A stretch of 64,000 nucleotides of DNA from Pseudomonas sp. Irchel 3E20 (GTDB lineage Bacteria; Pseudomonadota; Gammaproteobacteria; Pseudomonadales; Pseudomonadaceae), in the NCBI RefSeq assembly GCF_900187645.1, contig NZ_FYEE01000003.1, positions 60,552-124,551 of the forward strand, in the 5' to 3' direction. Made by a program: the position numbers and the translations under genes. Positions 29,265-39,559 of this stretch are shown here, in pieces (within the stretch, counting starts at the first letter, position 1; every line of letters starts with the position of its first letter). The notes under the pieces were generated by a model. That model was not told the origin of the DNA, made no database searches, and was given only the letters and a program-made list of their open reading frames with translations.

Positions 29265-29642
29265 TCAAGTATTCGGGTAGGCTTCGATCACTTCCTGGGC
29301 CGCGCGAAAGGCGTCGATGCAGGCTGGTACGCCGGCATACACCGCGCAGTGCAGCAGGGTTTCGCGGATTTCTTCGACGCTGCAACCATTGTTCAGCGCC
29401 CCGCGCACGTGGCCCTTGAGTTCCTGCGGGCACTTGAGGGCAGTGAGGGTGGCGAGGGTAATCAGGCTGCGGGTCTTGAGGGGCAGGCCCTCGCGGTTCC
29501 ACACCCCGCCCCAGGCGTGGTCGTTGACGAAATCCTGCAGTGGCTGGGTGAACTCGGTGGCGTTGCCCAGGGCACGGTCGACAAAGGCGTCGCCCATTAC
29601 CTGGCGGCGCATGTCCAGGCCGGTCTTTTTGTTCTCGGTCAT
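29265..29642 (-). CDS. Carboxymuconolactone decarboxylase family protein (PcaC-like)
   Basis: A 125-aa AhpD-fold protein. It matches the PcaC type over its whole length: GLDMRRQVMGDAFVDRALGNATEFTQPLQDFVNDHAWG, then LITLATLTALKCPQELKGHVRGALNNG and LLHCAVYAGVPACIDAF with the conserved His/Cys. True PcaC acts in protocatechuate breakdown, but no other pca genes are here, so the substrate is open. ATG 29642 overlaps the exporter stop (ATGA) and has AGGGA upstream, making a two-gene unit. Confidence 0.88.
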   Translation of the reverse strand: MTENKKTGLDMRRQVMGDAFVDRALGNATEFTQPLQDFVNDHAWGGVWNREGLPLKTRSLITLATLTALKCPQELKGHVRGALNNGCSVEEIRETLLHCAVYAGVPACIDAFRAAQEVIEAYPNT

Positions 29643-30685
29643 TGCGATTCCCTCTTGTGGTGTTGGCGGCGCCAGGCGCGCACGGACGTGAACAGCAAAA
29701 ACGCCAGGAGCGCCGGCAGAACGTAAAACAGCATCAAGTGTTCCAGCTTGCCCGCCAGGGGCATGCCGGTGGTGAACGACACCACATGCAGCCCGTAGGC
29801 CAGGTACAGGCACAGAAACAACAGGCCTTCGGCGCGGGTGATGCGGTAGCCGGAATAGAACACTGGCAGGCACAGCAGCGCCACGCCCAGCAACACCGGC
29901 AGGTCGAAAGCCAGGGCATTGGGCGAGACTGACAGTGGCGTGGGCGCCACCAGGGCGGTGAAGCCCAGTACCCCCAGCAGGTTGAACAGGTTGCTGCCGA
30001 TCACGTTGCCCACTGCGATATCGCGCTGGCCGCGCAGGGCGGCAATCAGCGAGGTGGCCAGTTGCGGCAACGAAGTGCCGACCGCGACCACGGTCAGGCC
30101 GATCACCCGTTCCGACAGGCCCAGGTCGGTCGCCACCTCGACCGCCGCGTTCAACAGCAAGTGCCCGGCGCACGCTAATAGAAGCAGCCCGCCGAACATC
30201 AGCAGCAAACTGCCAAACCAGGGTGTGGTTTCACCGGGCGTGGGGTAGGGGTGGGTCGAGTGCTGTGATCGGCGCAGCAGCAACCCCAGGTACAGCACCA
30301 GGGCGGTCAGCAACGCGAGGCCATCGAGGGGCGTCAGTTCTTCATTCCAGGCCAGGGCAAACACCAGCAGGCTGGCGCCGATCATCAGGGGGATTTCCAG
30401 GCGCACCAATTGCCGCGAGACCCGCAGCGGAATGATGAGAGCGGAAAACCCCAGGGTGACGAGCACGTTGAAAATGCTCCCGCCGATCACGCTGCCCACC
30501 GCGATGTCGGTGTTCTGCGAGAGGGTGGCTTGCAGGCTGACCGCCATTTGCGGCGCGCTGCTGCCGAAGGCGACGATGCTCAGGCCGATTATCAGGGCGC
30601 GCACCTTCAGGCGCGCGGCCAGGCGCACGGCGCCGCGTACCAGCAGTTCGGCGCCGACCAGCAGCAACAGCAACCCGCCGAGCAA
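29639..30685 (-). CDS. CaCA-superfamily cation exchanger (YrbG-like)
   Basis: An inner-membrane protein of about 348 aa with ten or so helices and the two inverted alpha-repeats of the calcium/cation antiporters: IIGLSIVAFGSSAPQMAVSL with VGSVIGGSIFN, and VIGLTVVAVGTSLPQLATSL with VGNVIGSNLFN. In both repeats the residue after Pro is Gln (CAA), where calcium exchangers have the ion-binding Glu. The start is uncertain: 30685 is a TTG without a ribosome site, and the codon six before it (ATC, followed by AGC CTG CTG) sits where a start codon would be expected from the helix. Transport of something other than calcium, or reduced function, is possible. Confidence 0.82.
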   Translation of the reverse strand: MLGGLLLLLVGAELLVRGAVRLAARLKVRALIIGLSIVAFGSSAPQMAVSLQATLSQNTDIAVGSVIGGSIFNVLVTLGFSALIIPLRVSRQLVRLEIPLMIGASLLVFALAWNEELTPLDGLALLTALVLYLGLLLRRSQHSTHPYPTPGETTPWFGSLLLMFGGLLLLACAGHLLLNAAVEVATDLGLSERVIGLTVVAVGTSLPQLATSLIAALRGQRDIAVGNVIGSNLFNLLGVLGFTALVAPTPLSVSPNALAFDLPVLLGVALLCLPVFYSGYRITRAEGLLFLCLYLAYGLHVVSFTTGMPLAGKLEHLMLFYVLPALLAFLLFTSVRAWRRQHHKRESQ

Positions 30686-30743
30686 TTGCAGCAGGCTGAT
30701 GAGGGGTAACGCGCTTAATCCGAGGATGGCCGGGGCTCCGCTG

Positions 30744-31115
30744 TCAGTTGTTCAGGGCTTGCACGCGCACGCGAGCGGTGCCGCTGCGCAGCATGCCCAG
30801 TTGCTGCGCCGCCGCGCGGGACAGGTCGATCAGGCGCCCGCGTACATGGGGGCCGCGGTCGTTAATGCGTACCACCACGGTTTTGTCGTTGTTCACATTG
30901 GTGACCTTGACCCGGGTGCCAAAAGGGAGCTGGCGGTGGGCGGCGGTCAGGGCGTGCTGGTCGAAGGGTTCGCCACTGGCGGTGCGTTTGCCGTGGTGTT
31001 TGGCGCCGTAGTAGGAGGCGGTGCCGGTTTTATCGTAGCCGTCGGGGTCGATCACGCCGCTGGCGCAACCCGCGAGGACAGAGAACAGGGCCAGTAGGCC
31101 CAGGAGGCGCTTCAT
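30744..31115 (-). CDS. Small RlpA-like septal-ring lipoprotein
   Basis: A 123-aa lipoprotein (lipobox LAGC, Cys17) with a double-psi beta-barrel RlpA domain (TGTASYYGAKHHGKRTASGEPFD ... VRINDRGPHVRGRLIDLS). It keeps the residues equivalent to the catalytic Glu and Asp of RlpA lytic transglycosylases (E49, D86). It lacks the SPOR domain of full-length RlpA, so it would not target denuded glycan by that route. Located between gatB and the exchanger, separated from gatB by a terminator. Confidence 0.88.
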   Translation of the reverse strand: MKRLLGLLALFSVLAGCASGVIDPDGYDKTGTASYYGAKHHGKRTASGEPFDQHALTAAHRQLPFGTRVKVTNVNNDKTVVVRINDRGPHVRGRLIDLSRAAAQQLGMLRSGTARVRVQALNN

Positions 31116-31138
31116 GCAAGGTATCCCCCAAGCAAATG

Positions 31139-31170
31139 CTGTAGGGGCCGGGAATACCCGGCCCCTACAG
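31139..31170 (-). terminator. Terminator after gatB
   Basis: A perfect 14-bp stem (31139-31152 with 31157-31170) and four-base loop, 3 bases beyond the gatB stop. There is no long T run. Confidence 0.7.
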
Positions 31171-31173
31171 AGG

Positions 31174-32619
31174 TCAGCCTTCGAGCTTGCTTTTGAGCAG
31201 TTCGTTGACCTGTTGCGGGTTGGCTTTGCCCTTGGAGGCTTTCATGGCCTGGCCGACGAAGAAACCGAACATCTTGCCGCGCTTGGCTTCGTCCGCCGCG
31301 CGGTACTGCTCGACCTGCTCGGCGTTGGCCGCGAGCATTTCGTCCAGCACCGCGCTGATCGCGCCGCTGTCGGTCACCTGCTTGAGGCCGCGCTTGTCGA
31401 TGATCTCGTCCGCGCTGCCTTCGCCGGCGGCCATGGCTTCAAACACGGTCTTGGCGATTTTGCCGGAGATGGTGTTGTCCTTGATCCGCAGCAGCATGCC
31501 GCCCAGGTGCTCGGCGCTGACCGGCGCTTCGTCGATTTCCAGGCCTTGCTTGTTGAGCAGGCTGCCCAACTCGACCATGACCCAGTTGGCGGCCAGTTTC
31601 GCGTCGCCGGCGATGCTCACCACTTGCTCGAAGTAGTTCGCTTGCTCGCGGCTGGTGGCCAGCACGCTGGCGTCGTAGACCGACAGGCCGAACTGCTCCT
31701 GGAAGCGCTCGCGTTTTTGCGGCGGCAATTCCGGTAGGGTGGCGCGGATGTCACGCAGGAACGAGTCCTCGATGACCACCGGCAACAGGTCCGGGTCGGG
31801 GAAGTAACGGTAGTCGTTGGCTTCCTCCTTGCTGCGCATGGCGCGGGTTTCGTCTTTGTTCGGGTCGTACAGGCGCGTTTGCTGGATCACCTTGCCGCCG
31901 TCCTCGATCAGTTCGATCTGGCGACGCACTTCGGTGTTGATCGCCTTCTCGATGAAGCGGAACGAGTTGACGTTCTTGATCTCGCAGCGGGTGCCGAACT
32001 CGACCTGGCCCTTGGGCCGGATGGACACGTTGCAGTCGCAACGCAGCGAGCCTTCGGCCATGTTGCCATCGCAAATGCCCAGGTAGCGCACCAGGGCGTG
32101 GATCGCCTTGACGTAGGCGACGGCTTCCTTGGCGCTGCGCATGTCCGGCTCGGAGACGATTTCCAGCAGCGGCGTACCGGCGCGGTTCAGGTCGATGCCG
32201 GTGGCGCCGTTGAATTCTTCGTGCAGGCTCTTGCCGGCGTCTTCTTCCAGGTGTGCGCGGGTGATGCCGACGCGCTTGACCGTGCCGTCTTCAAGGGCGA
32301 TGTCCAGGTGGCCCTTGCCGACGATCGGCAGTTCCATCTGGCTGATCTGGTAGCCCTTGGGCAGGTCTGGGTAGAAGTAGTTCTTGCGCGCGAACACGTT
32401 GTGCTGGCCGATCTCGGCATCAATTGCCAGGCCGAACATCACCGCCATGCGCACCGCTTCCTGGTTCAGCACCGGCAGCACGCCGGGCATGCCCAGGTCT
32501 ACCAGGCTGGCCTGGGTGTTGGGCTCTGCGCCGAACGTGGTGGCACTACCGGAGAAAATCTTCGATTGGGTGGCGAGCTGGGTATGAATCTCCAGCCCGA
32601 TCACGACTTCCCATTGCAT
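31174..32619 (-). CDS. gatB: Asp-tRNA(Asn)/Glu-tRNA(Gln) amidotransferase subunit B
   Basis: A 481-aa tRNA-binding kinase subunit of GatCAB, which converts misacylated Glu-tRNA(Gln) or Asp-tRNA(Asn). Signature segments are [26 protein letters not shown] and [10 protein letters not shown], with the C-terminal YqeY-like tRNA domain intact. Third gene of the leftward gatC-gatA-gatB operon, 10 bases after gatA. Confidence 0.97.
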   Translation of the reverse strand: MQWEVVIGLEIHTQLATQSKIFSGSATTFGAEPNTQASLVDLGMPGVLPVLNQEAVRMAVMFGLAIDAEIGQHNVFARKNYFYPDLPKGYQISQMELPIVGKGHLDIALEDGTVKRVGITRAHLEEDAGKSLHEEFNGATGIDLNRAGTPLLEIVSEPDMRSAKEAVAYVKAIHALVRYLGICDGNMAEGSLRCDCNVSIRPKGQVEFGTRCEIKNVNSFRFIEKAINTEVRRQIELIEDGGKVIQQTRLYDPNKDETRAMRSKEEANDYRYFPDPDLLPVVIEDSFLRDIRATLPELPPQKRERFQEQFGLSVYDASVLATSREQANYFEQVVSIAGDAKLAANWVMVELGSLLNKQGLEIDEAPVSAEHLGGMLLRIKDNTISGKIAKTVFEAMAAGEGSADEIIDKRGLKQVTDSGAISAVLDEMLAANAEQVEQYRAADEAKRGKMFGFFVGQAMKASKGKANPQQVNELLKSKLEG

Positions 32620-32629
32620 GTGTTTCTCC

Positions 32630-34081
32630 TCAGAAGCCTGTCGGGGTGCGGGTGTGCCAGTCAGTGTTCAACTGATACTGGTGGGCGACGTTCAACAGAC
32701 GCCCCTCCTGGAAGTACGGCGCCAGCAGTTGCACGCCCACCGGCAGGCCATCGACGAAACCGGCCGGCATCGACAGGCCTGGCAGGCCCGCGAGGTTGGC
32801 GGTGATGGTGTAGAAGTCTTCCAGGTACGCGGCGATCGGGTCGTCGTTCTTGGCGCCGAGTTTCCAGGCCGGGTTGGGCGTGGTCGGGCCGAGGATGACA
32901 TCGACTTCTGCAAAGGCTGCCATGAAGTCGTTTTTCACCAGGCGCCGGATTTTCTGGGCCTTGAGGTAATAGGCGTCGTAGTAGCCGGCCGAGAGGGCGT
33001 ACGCGCCGACCATGATCCGGCGCTGCACTTCGGCGCCGAAACCTTCGCCGCGCGAGCGCTTGTAGAGGTCGGTGAGGTCTTTGGGGTCTTCACAGCGGTA
33101 GCCGAACCGTACGCCATCGAAGCGCGACAAGTTGGAGGAGGCTTCGGCCGGGGCGATCACGTAATAGGCAGGAATCGCGTGCTGGTTGTTCGGCAGGCTG
33201 ATGTGCTTGATGACGGCGCCGAGTTTCTCCAGCTCCTTGATGCTGTTGTGCACCAACTCGGCGATACGCGGGTCGAGGCCGGCGCTGAAGTACTCCTTCG
33301 GTACGCCGATGCGCAGGCCCTTGAGCGAGGTGTTCAGGCTGGCGCTGTAGTCCGGCACGGGCTCGTCGATGCTGGTGGAGTCCTGCGGGTCGAAACCGGC
33401 CATGCCTTGCAGCAGGATCGCGCAGTCTTGCGCGGTGCGGGCCAGCGGGCCGGCCTGGTCGAGGCTGGAGGCGTAGGCGATCATGCCCCAGCGCGAAACG
33501 CGACCGTAGGTCGGTTTCAGGCCGGTGAGGTTGGTGAACGCCGCCGGTTGGCGGATCGAGCCGCCGGTGTCGGTGGCGGTGGCGGCCGGCAACAGGCGTG
33601 CCGCCACGGCAGCGGCCGAACCCCCGGACGAACCGCCGGGCACGTGTTCCAGGTGCCACGGGTTTTTCACCGCGCCGTAGTAGCTCGACTCGTTGGCCGA
33701 CCCCATGGCGAATTCGTCCATGTTGGTCTTGCCCAGGGTCACGGCGCCGGCCGCGGCCAGCTTGGCGACGACGGTGGCGTCGTAAGGGGCCTTGAAATTG
33801 TCGAGCATCTTGGAGCCGCAACTGGTACGGATGCCCTGGGTGCAGAACAGGTCTTTATGGGCGATCGGCGCGCCGAGTAGGGCGCCGCTCTCACCGTTGG
33901 CGCGCCGGGTGTCGGCGGCCTTGGCCTGGCTCAGGGCCAAGTCCTGGGTGAGGCTGATGAAACTGTTGAGCTGCGGATCGAGCTTGGCGATACGCGCCAG
34001 CAACTCGCAGGTCAGCTCGGTAGAGGAGAATTTCTTGTCGGCAAGACCGCGGGCGATCTCGGCCAGAGTCAATTGATGCAT
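32630..34081 (-). CDS. gatA: Glutamyl/aspartyl-tRNA amidotransferase subunit A
   Basis: A 483-aa amidase-signature enzyme releasing ammonia from glutamine for GatB. The catalytic triad is visible: Lys in [10 protein letters not shown], cis-Ser in [11 protein letters not shown] and nucleophile Ser in the Gly/Ser-rich [15 protein letters not shown]. 16 bases downstream of gatC. Confidence 0.97.
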   Translation of the reverse strand: MHQLTLAEIARGLADKKFSSTELTCELLARIAKLDPQLNSFISLTQDLALSQAKAADTRRANGESGALLGAPIAHKDLFCTQGIRTSCGSKMLDNFKAPYDATVVAKLAAAGAVTLGKTNMDEFAMGSANESSYYGAVKNPWHLEHVPGGSSGGSAAAVAARLLPAATATDTGGSIRQPAAFTNLTGLKPTYGRVSRWGMIAYASSLDQAGPLARTAQDCAILLQGMAGFDPQDSTSIDEPVPDYSASLNTSLKGLRIGVPKEYFSAGLDPRIAELVHNSIKELEKLGAVIKHISLPNNQHAIPAYYVIAPAEASSNLSRFDGVRFGYRCEDPKDLTDLYKRSRGEGFGAEVQRRIMVGAYALSAGYYDAYYLKAQKIRRLVKNDFMAAFAEVDVILGPTTPNPAWKLGAKNDDPIAAYLEDFYTITANLAGLPGLSMPAGFVDGLPVGVQLLAPYFQEGRLLNVAHQYQLNTDWHTRTPTGF

Positions 34082-34097
34082 TGCAGGCTCTTTCCCT

Positions 34098-34385
34098 TTA
34101 GTCGATGACTTTCGGAACCAGGTACAGGCCGTTCTCGACCGCTGGCGCGATGGCCTGATAGGCCTCGCGGTGATTGGACTCGGTCACGACATCTGCACGC
34201 AGGCGTTGGCTGGCTTCCAGTGGGTGGGCCAGTGGCTCGATGCCGTCGGTGTCGACAGCCTGCATTTCGTCGACCAGCCCGAGAATGCTGTTCAGGGCCG
34301 AAGTGATGTGTGGAAGATCGACTTCATTCAGGCCAAGGCAGGCCAGATGAGCGATTTTTTCCACGTCGGAGCGTTCAAGCGCCAT
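34098..34385 (-). CDS. gatC: Glutamyl/aspartyl-tRNA amidotransferase subunit C
   Basis: A 95-aa stabilising subunit of GatCAB. Typical opening [17 protein letters not shown] and the mid-segment [19 protein letters not shown] are present. First gene of the operon, divergent from mreB over 210 bases that must hold both promoters. Confidence 0.96.
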   Translation of the reverse strand: MALERSDVEKIAHLACLGLNEVDLPHITSALNSILGLVDEMQAVDTDGIEPLAHPLEASQRLRADVVTESNHREAYQAIAPAVENGLYLVPKVID

Positions 34386-34583
34386 GGGATTCTCCAGTGG
34401 AAAACAGAACGGATGCTGTCCGTGTGTTAGATTGTCGGAACACTACCGCATTTCTACGGTCATATGGCCGCGATTGTGGGGGTTGGTGCACAGAAAAGCG
34501 GTCAATTTAACATATTGGCGCCTTGCCCAAAATCCCTGTCGTTGTTAGAGTTTGCCGCACTTTTTTACCCACGCGTTGCCTAG

Positions 34584-35633
<1,050 letters not shown>

Positions 35634-35760
35634 TCTCGCCGGAAGCACCTACGCTGTTACCGCGCAGGCAGCACTTTGCAGTGCTGCCTGTTGCGTTTAT
35701 CTTCTGTCAATCTGCATCCAGGCCGGTTTGAAACCGTATGAATAACGAGAACCTTTGCCT

Positions 35761-35768
35761 GGGAGGAG
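35761..35768 (+). promoter_or_regulatory. Strong ribosome-binding site that fixes an ATT start for mreC
   Basis: GGGAGGAG lies six bases before ATT at 35775. An in-frame stop at 35739-35741 and no ATG, GTG or TTG between them rule out a conventional upstream start. Confidence 0.7.
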
Positions 35769-35774
35769 CGGCCT

Positions 35775-36842
35775 ATTAAACCGCTTTTTGCCAAGGGCCC
35801 TTCACTGGGCGTACGCCTGCTGGTGCTGGCCGCGCTGTCGGTAGCCCTGATGGTGGTCGATGCCCGCTTCACCGTGCTCAAGCCGGTGCGCAGTCAAATG
35901 TCGCTGGTGCTGATGCAGTCCTACTGGATCACCGACCTGCCGCAACGGCTATGGCAAGGCGTTGCCAGCCAGTTTGGCAGCCGCACCGAACTCGTCGCCG
36001 AAAACGAAAAACTCAAGACCGAGAACCTGCTGTTGCAGGGCCGCATGCAGAAACTTGCCGCCCTCACCGAGCAGAACGTGCGTCTGCGCGAGTTGCTCAA
36101 CTCCTCGGCGCTGGTCAACGAGAAGGTCGAAGTGGCCGAGTTGATCGGCATGGACCCCAACCCCTTCACCCACCGCATCGTCATCAACAAGGGCGAGCGT
36201 GATGGCGTGGTCCTCGGCCAACCGGTGCTCGATGCCCGTGGCCTGATGGGCCAAGTGGTCGAGTTGATGCCCTACACCTCCCGCGTGCTGCTGCTGACCG
36301 ATACCACCCACAGCATTCCGGTGCAGGTCAACCGCAATGGCCTGCGGGCGATTGCCAGCGGTACCGGCAACCCGGAACGCCTGGAGTTGCGCCATGTGGC
36401 CGACACCGCCGACATCAAGGAAGGCGACCTGTTGGTCAGCTCCGGCCTCGGCCAGCGGTTCCCGGCAGGTTATCCGGTGGCGACGGTCAAGGAAGTCATC
36501 CACGACTCCGGCCAGCCTTTCGCCATTGTTCGTGCCGTGCCGACGGCAGCACTCAACCGCAGCCGTTACCTGCTGCTGGTGTTCAGTGACAACCGCACTG
36601 CCGAGGAGCGCGCCAACGACGCCGCCCAGGCGCAGGAAGCCGAGGATCAGCAAAGCGGTGTTGCGCCTGTCGTGCCGGCCACCGTGCCCAAACCGGTCGC
36701 CCCGTCGGCACTCGTCGCGCCAGCCCCGCTGCCCGCCGCGACCACCGCTCCATCACCCGCACACGCGGTCAAGCCGGCCACGCCTGCTGCCGCCAAGCCA
36801 CCTACTGCGGCCCCGACGGCCCTCACAGGGCAGAGGCAATAA
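35775..36842 (+). CDS. mreC: Cell-shape protein MreC (probable ATT start)
   Basis: A 355-aa inner-membrane protein with a short cytoplasmic tip (I-K-P-L-F-A-K-G-P-S), one membrane helix (about 15-33), a coiled coil (about 68-108, ENEKLKTENLLLQGRMQKLAAL) and the periplasmic MreC beta domain (GLMGQVVELMPYTSRVLLLTD), followed by a Pro/Ala-rich tail (about 285-355). The first ordinary start, GTG 35823, would cut the membrane helix and has no ribosome site. ATT 35775 has GGGAGGAG six bases upstream and yields the family N-terminus. mreD begins directly after its stop. Confidence 0.92.
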   Translation: MKPLFAKGPSLGVRLLVLAALSVALMVVDARFTVLKPVRSQMSLVLMQSYWITDLPQRLWQGVASQFGSRTELVAENEKLKTENLLLQGRMQKLAALTEQNVRLRELLNSSALVNEKVEVAELIGMDPNPFTHRIVINKGERDGVVLGQPVLDARGLMGQVVELMPYTSRVLLLTDTTHSIPVQVNRNGLRAIASGTGNPERLELRHVADTADIKEGDLLVSSGLGQRFPAGYPVATVKEVIHDSGQPFAIVRAVPTAALNRSRYLLLVFSDNRTAEERANDAAQAQEAEDQQSGVAPVVPATVPKPVAPSALVAPAPLPAATTAPSPAHAVKPATPAAAKPPTAAPTALTGQRQ

Positions 36843-37331
36843 ATGGCAGGTACACATTTGCGCAATGGTTGGATGGTCTGGCTGACCTTCGCTATCGGTC
36901 TACTGCTCAGCATTTCGCCGCTGCCCCAATTCATGGAAATCCTGCGTCCACTGTGGCTGGCGCTGCTCCTGGCGTTCTGGTCGCTGGCGCTGCCCCACAA
37001 GGTCGGCATGGTCACCGCGTTTTGCCTGGGGCTGACCGAAGATGTGCTGTACGGCACCCTGCTGGGGCAGAACGCCCTGATCCTGACCCTGATTACGTTC
37101 TTGGTGCTGTCGCTGCAACAGCGGCTGCGCATGTTCCCGATGTGGCAGCAGAGCCTGGTGATCCTGGTGATCTTCGGTCTGGCGCAACTGGTGCAACTGT
37201 GGCTCAGTGCCTTGACCGGCAACCGCCAGCCGACATTGGCGCTGGTGCTTCCGGCCTTGGTCAGTGCCTTGCTCTGGCCCTGGATCAGCTTCGGCCTGCG
37301 GGGCTTGAGCCGACGCTACAAAATCAATTGA
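36843..37331 (+). CDS. mreD: Rod-shape determining membrane protein MreD
   Basis: A 162-aa hydrophobic protein with about five membrane segments. Its ATG follows the mreC stop without a gap. Typical MreD features are LPLPQFMEILRPLWLALLL-like second segment and GLTEDVLYGTLLGQNALILT. Confidence 0.95.
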   Translation: MAGTHLRNGWMVWLTFAIGLLLSISPLPQFMEILRPLWLALLLAFWSLALPHKVGMVTAFCLGLTEDVLYGTLLGQNALILTLITFLVLSLQQRLRMFPMWQQSLVILVIFGLAQLVQLWLSALTGNRQPTLALVLPALVSALLWPWISFGLRGLSRRYKIN

Positions 37332-37374
37332 TTCGGTCAGGCATTTGCCCGCACCTCGTTAGGGAGATGTCTTG

Positions 37375-37968
37375 ATGAAACCGCTTTATCTGGCCTCTGG
37401 CTCCCCGCGTCGGCGCGAATTACTGACGCAGATCGGCGTGGCATTCCGCGTCATCGGCGCCGATATCGATGAAACTCCCCTGGCAGACGAACCCCCTGCG
37501 GCCTATGTCGAGCGCTTGGCGCGCGGCAAGGCCCGGGCCGGTCGCGGCGCTGTGGGCGAGGGCGACTTCTGCGTGCTGGGAGCTGACACAGCGGTGGTGC
37601 TCGATGGGCGGATTCTGGGCAAGCCTGTGGATGAGCACGATGCGCGGGCCATGCTGATGGCGTTGTCCGGGCGCGAGCATGAAGTTCTCACCGCCGTGGC
37701 CGTCGAGGATGGTGGCCGCTGCGATGCGCGTGTGGTGCGCAGCCTGGTGCGCTTTCGCCCCATTGGCGAGGCCGAGGCAGCGGCCTACTGGGCCAGCGGC
37801 GAACCGTGCGATAAGGCCGGTGGCTATGGGATTCAAGGGTTAGGCGCGGTGTTCGTGGCGGGGGTCAGCGGCAGCTATTCTGCGGTTGTGGGCCTGCCCT
37901 TGTGCGAAACCTACGAGCTGCTCGGCCAATTCGGCATACCCTGTTGGCAAAACCTTACAGTGCGCTAA
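37375..37968 (+). CDS. maf: Maf-type nucleotide pyrophosphatase (YhdE subfamily)
   Basis: A 197-aa housecleaning enzyme that hydrolyses dTTP/UTP and some modified nucleotides. [16 protein letters not shown] at the start, [15 protein letters not shown] with the catalytic Asp, and [13 protein letters not shown] are the family motifs. ATG 37375 has GGAG eight bases upstream, better than the TTG three bases earlier. Its position after mreBCD and before rng is the usual one. Confidence 0.95.
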   Translation: MKPLYLASGSPRRRELLTQIGVAFRVIGADIDETPLADEPPAAYVERLARGKARAGRGAVGEGDFCVLGADTAVVLDGRILGKPVDEHDARAMLMALSGREHEVLTAVAVEDGGRCDARVVRSLVRFRPIGEAEAAAYWASGEPCDKAGGYGIQGLGAVFVAGVSGSYSAVVGLPLCETYELLGQFGIPCWQNLTVR

Positions 37969-38025
37969 GCGCCGTCCCAGACTGATACGGCCATTATCGT
38001 GAACATGCCTGAACGAGATCCTGCC

Positions 38026-39483
38026 ATGAGCGAAGAGATTCTAATCAACATCACGCCGATGGAATCGCGCGTGGCGGTGGTTGAAAACGGTGTCCTGCAA
38101 GAAGTTCACGTCGAACGCACACAAAAGCGTGGGATCGTCGGCAACATCTATAAAGGCAAAGTGGTCAGGGTCCTGCCGGGCATGCAGGCAGCGTTCGTGG
38201 ACATCGGCCTGGACCGCGCCGCGTTCATTCACGCCTCGGAAATTTCCATGCGCGAAGGCCCGGCAGTGGAGAGCATCAGCGCCCTGGTCCATGAGGGGCA
38301 GAGCCTGGTGGTGCAGGTCACCAAGGACCCGATCGGCTCCAAGGGCGCCCGGTTGACGACCCAACTGTCGATCCCGTCCCGCTACCTGGTGTACATGCCG
38401 CGCACCGCCCACGTCGGCATTTCCCTGAAGATCGAAGACGAAGCCGAGCGCGAGCGCCTCAAGCAAGTGGTCAGCGATTGCGTGGCCCAGGAAGGCATCA
38501 AGGAAGCGGGCGGTTTTATCCTGCGCACTGCCGCCGAGGGTGCCGGCGCCGAAGAAATCCTCATGGACATCCGCTACTTGCGGCGCCTGTGGGACCAGAT
38601 CGACGCGCAGATCAAAACCAGCGGCGCACCCAATGTGATCTACGAAGACCTGGGCCTGGCCCTGCGCACGCTGCGCGATCTGGTCAGCCCGAAGATCGAG
38701 AAGATCCGCATCGACTCGCGGGAAACGTTCCAGAAAACCACGCAGTTTGTCGCCGAATTGATGCCTGAGATCGCTGATCGCCTGGAGCACTACCCCGGCG
38801 AGCGGCCGATTTTCGACCTCTATGGCGTCGAAGATGAGATCCAGAAAGCCTTGGAGCGCAAGGTGCCGCTCAAGTCCGGCGGCTACCTGGTGGTGGACCC
38901 GGCCGAAGCGATGACCACCATCGACGTCAACACGGGGGCCTTTGTCGGCCATCGCAATCTGGAAGAGACGATCTTCAAGACCAACCTGGAAGCCGCCACC
39001 GCCATTGCCCGGCAACTGCGCCTGCGCAACCTGGGCGGGATCATCATCATCGACTTCATCGACATGGAAGACCAAGAGCACCAGCGCCAGGTGATCCGCA
39101 CCCTGGAAAAACAGCTGGAGCGCGACCACGCCAAGACCAACATCATCGGCATCACCGAGCTGGGGCTGGTGCAGATGACCCGCAAACGCACCCGCGAAAG
39201 CCTGGAGCAGGTGCTGTGCGAGCCGTGCAGCAGTTGCCAGGGGCGCGGTAAGTTGAAGACCCCGGAAACCATTTGTTATGAGATTTTCAGAGAAATCCTA
39301 CGCGAGGCCCGGGCCTATCAAGCGTTAGGCTATCGCGTCCTGGCCAACCAGAAAGTCGTGGACCGTTTGCTGGACGAAGAGTCCGGCAACGTCGCGGAAC
39401 TGGAAGGCTTTATCGGACGAACCATACGTTTTCAGGTCGAAACCATGTATTCCCAGGAACAATACGACGTGGTGCTGCTCTGA
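38026..39483 (+). CDS. rng: Ribonuclease G
   Basis: A 485-aa endoribonuclease that matures 16S rRNA 5' ends and cuts some mRNAs. It has an S1 domain (about 35-125), the RNase E/G catalytic core with the metal site Asp residues in TTIDVNTGAFVG and IIIIDFIDME, and the zinc-link cysteines CEPCSSCQGRG near residue 405. It lacks the long degradosome tail of RNase E. Follows maf. Confidence 0.97.
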   Translation: MSEEILINITPMESRVAVVENGVLQEVHVERTQKRGIVGNIYKGKVVRVLPGMQAAFVDIGLDRAAFIHASEISMREGPAVESISALVHEGQSLVVQVTKDPIGSKGARLTTQLSIPSRYLVYMPRTAHVGISLKIEDEAERERLKQVVSDCVAQEGIKEAGGFILRTAAEGAGAEEILMDIRYLRRLWDQIDAQIKTSGAPNVIYEDLGLALRTLRDLVSPKIEKIRIDSRETFQKTTQFVAELMPEIADRLEHYPGERPIFDLYGVEDEIQKALERKVPLKSGGYLVVDPAEAMTTIDVNTGAFVGHRNLEETIFKTNLEAATAIARQLRLRNLGGIIIIDFIDMEDQEHQRQVIRTLEKQLERDHAKTNIIGITELGLVQMTRKRTRESLEQVLCEPCSSCQGRGKLKTPETICYEIFREILREARAYQALGYRVLANQKVVDRLLDEESGNVAELEGFIGRTIRFQVETMYSQEQYDVVLL

Positions 39484-39559
39484 AGCCGCGTGCTTTACTT
39501 TTCGCAATAGCGGCTGCCTCCAGCGTTTTGCCTGACCACCGCCATGGGAGCCACCCGAC

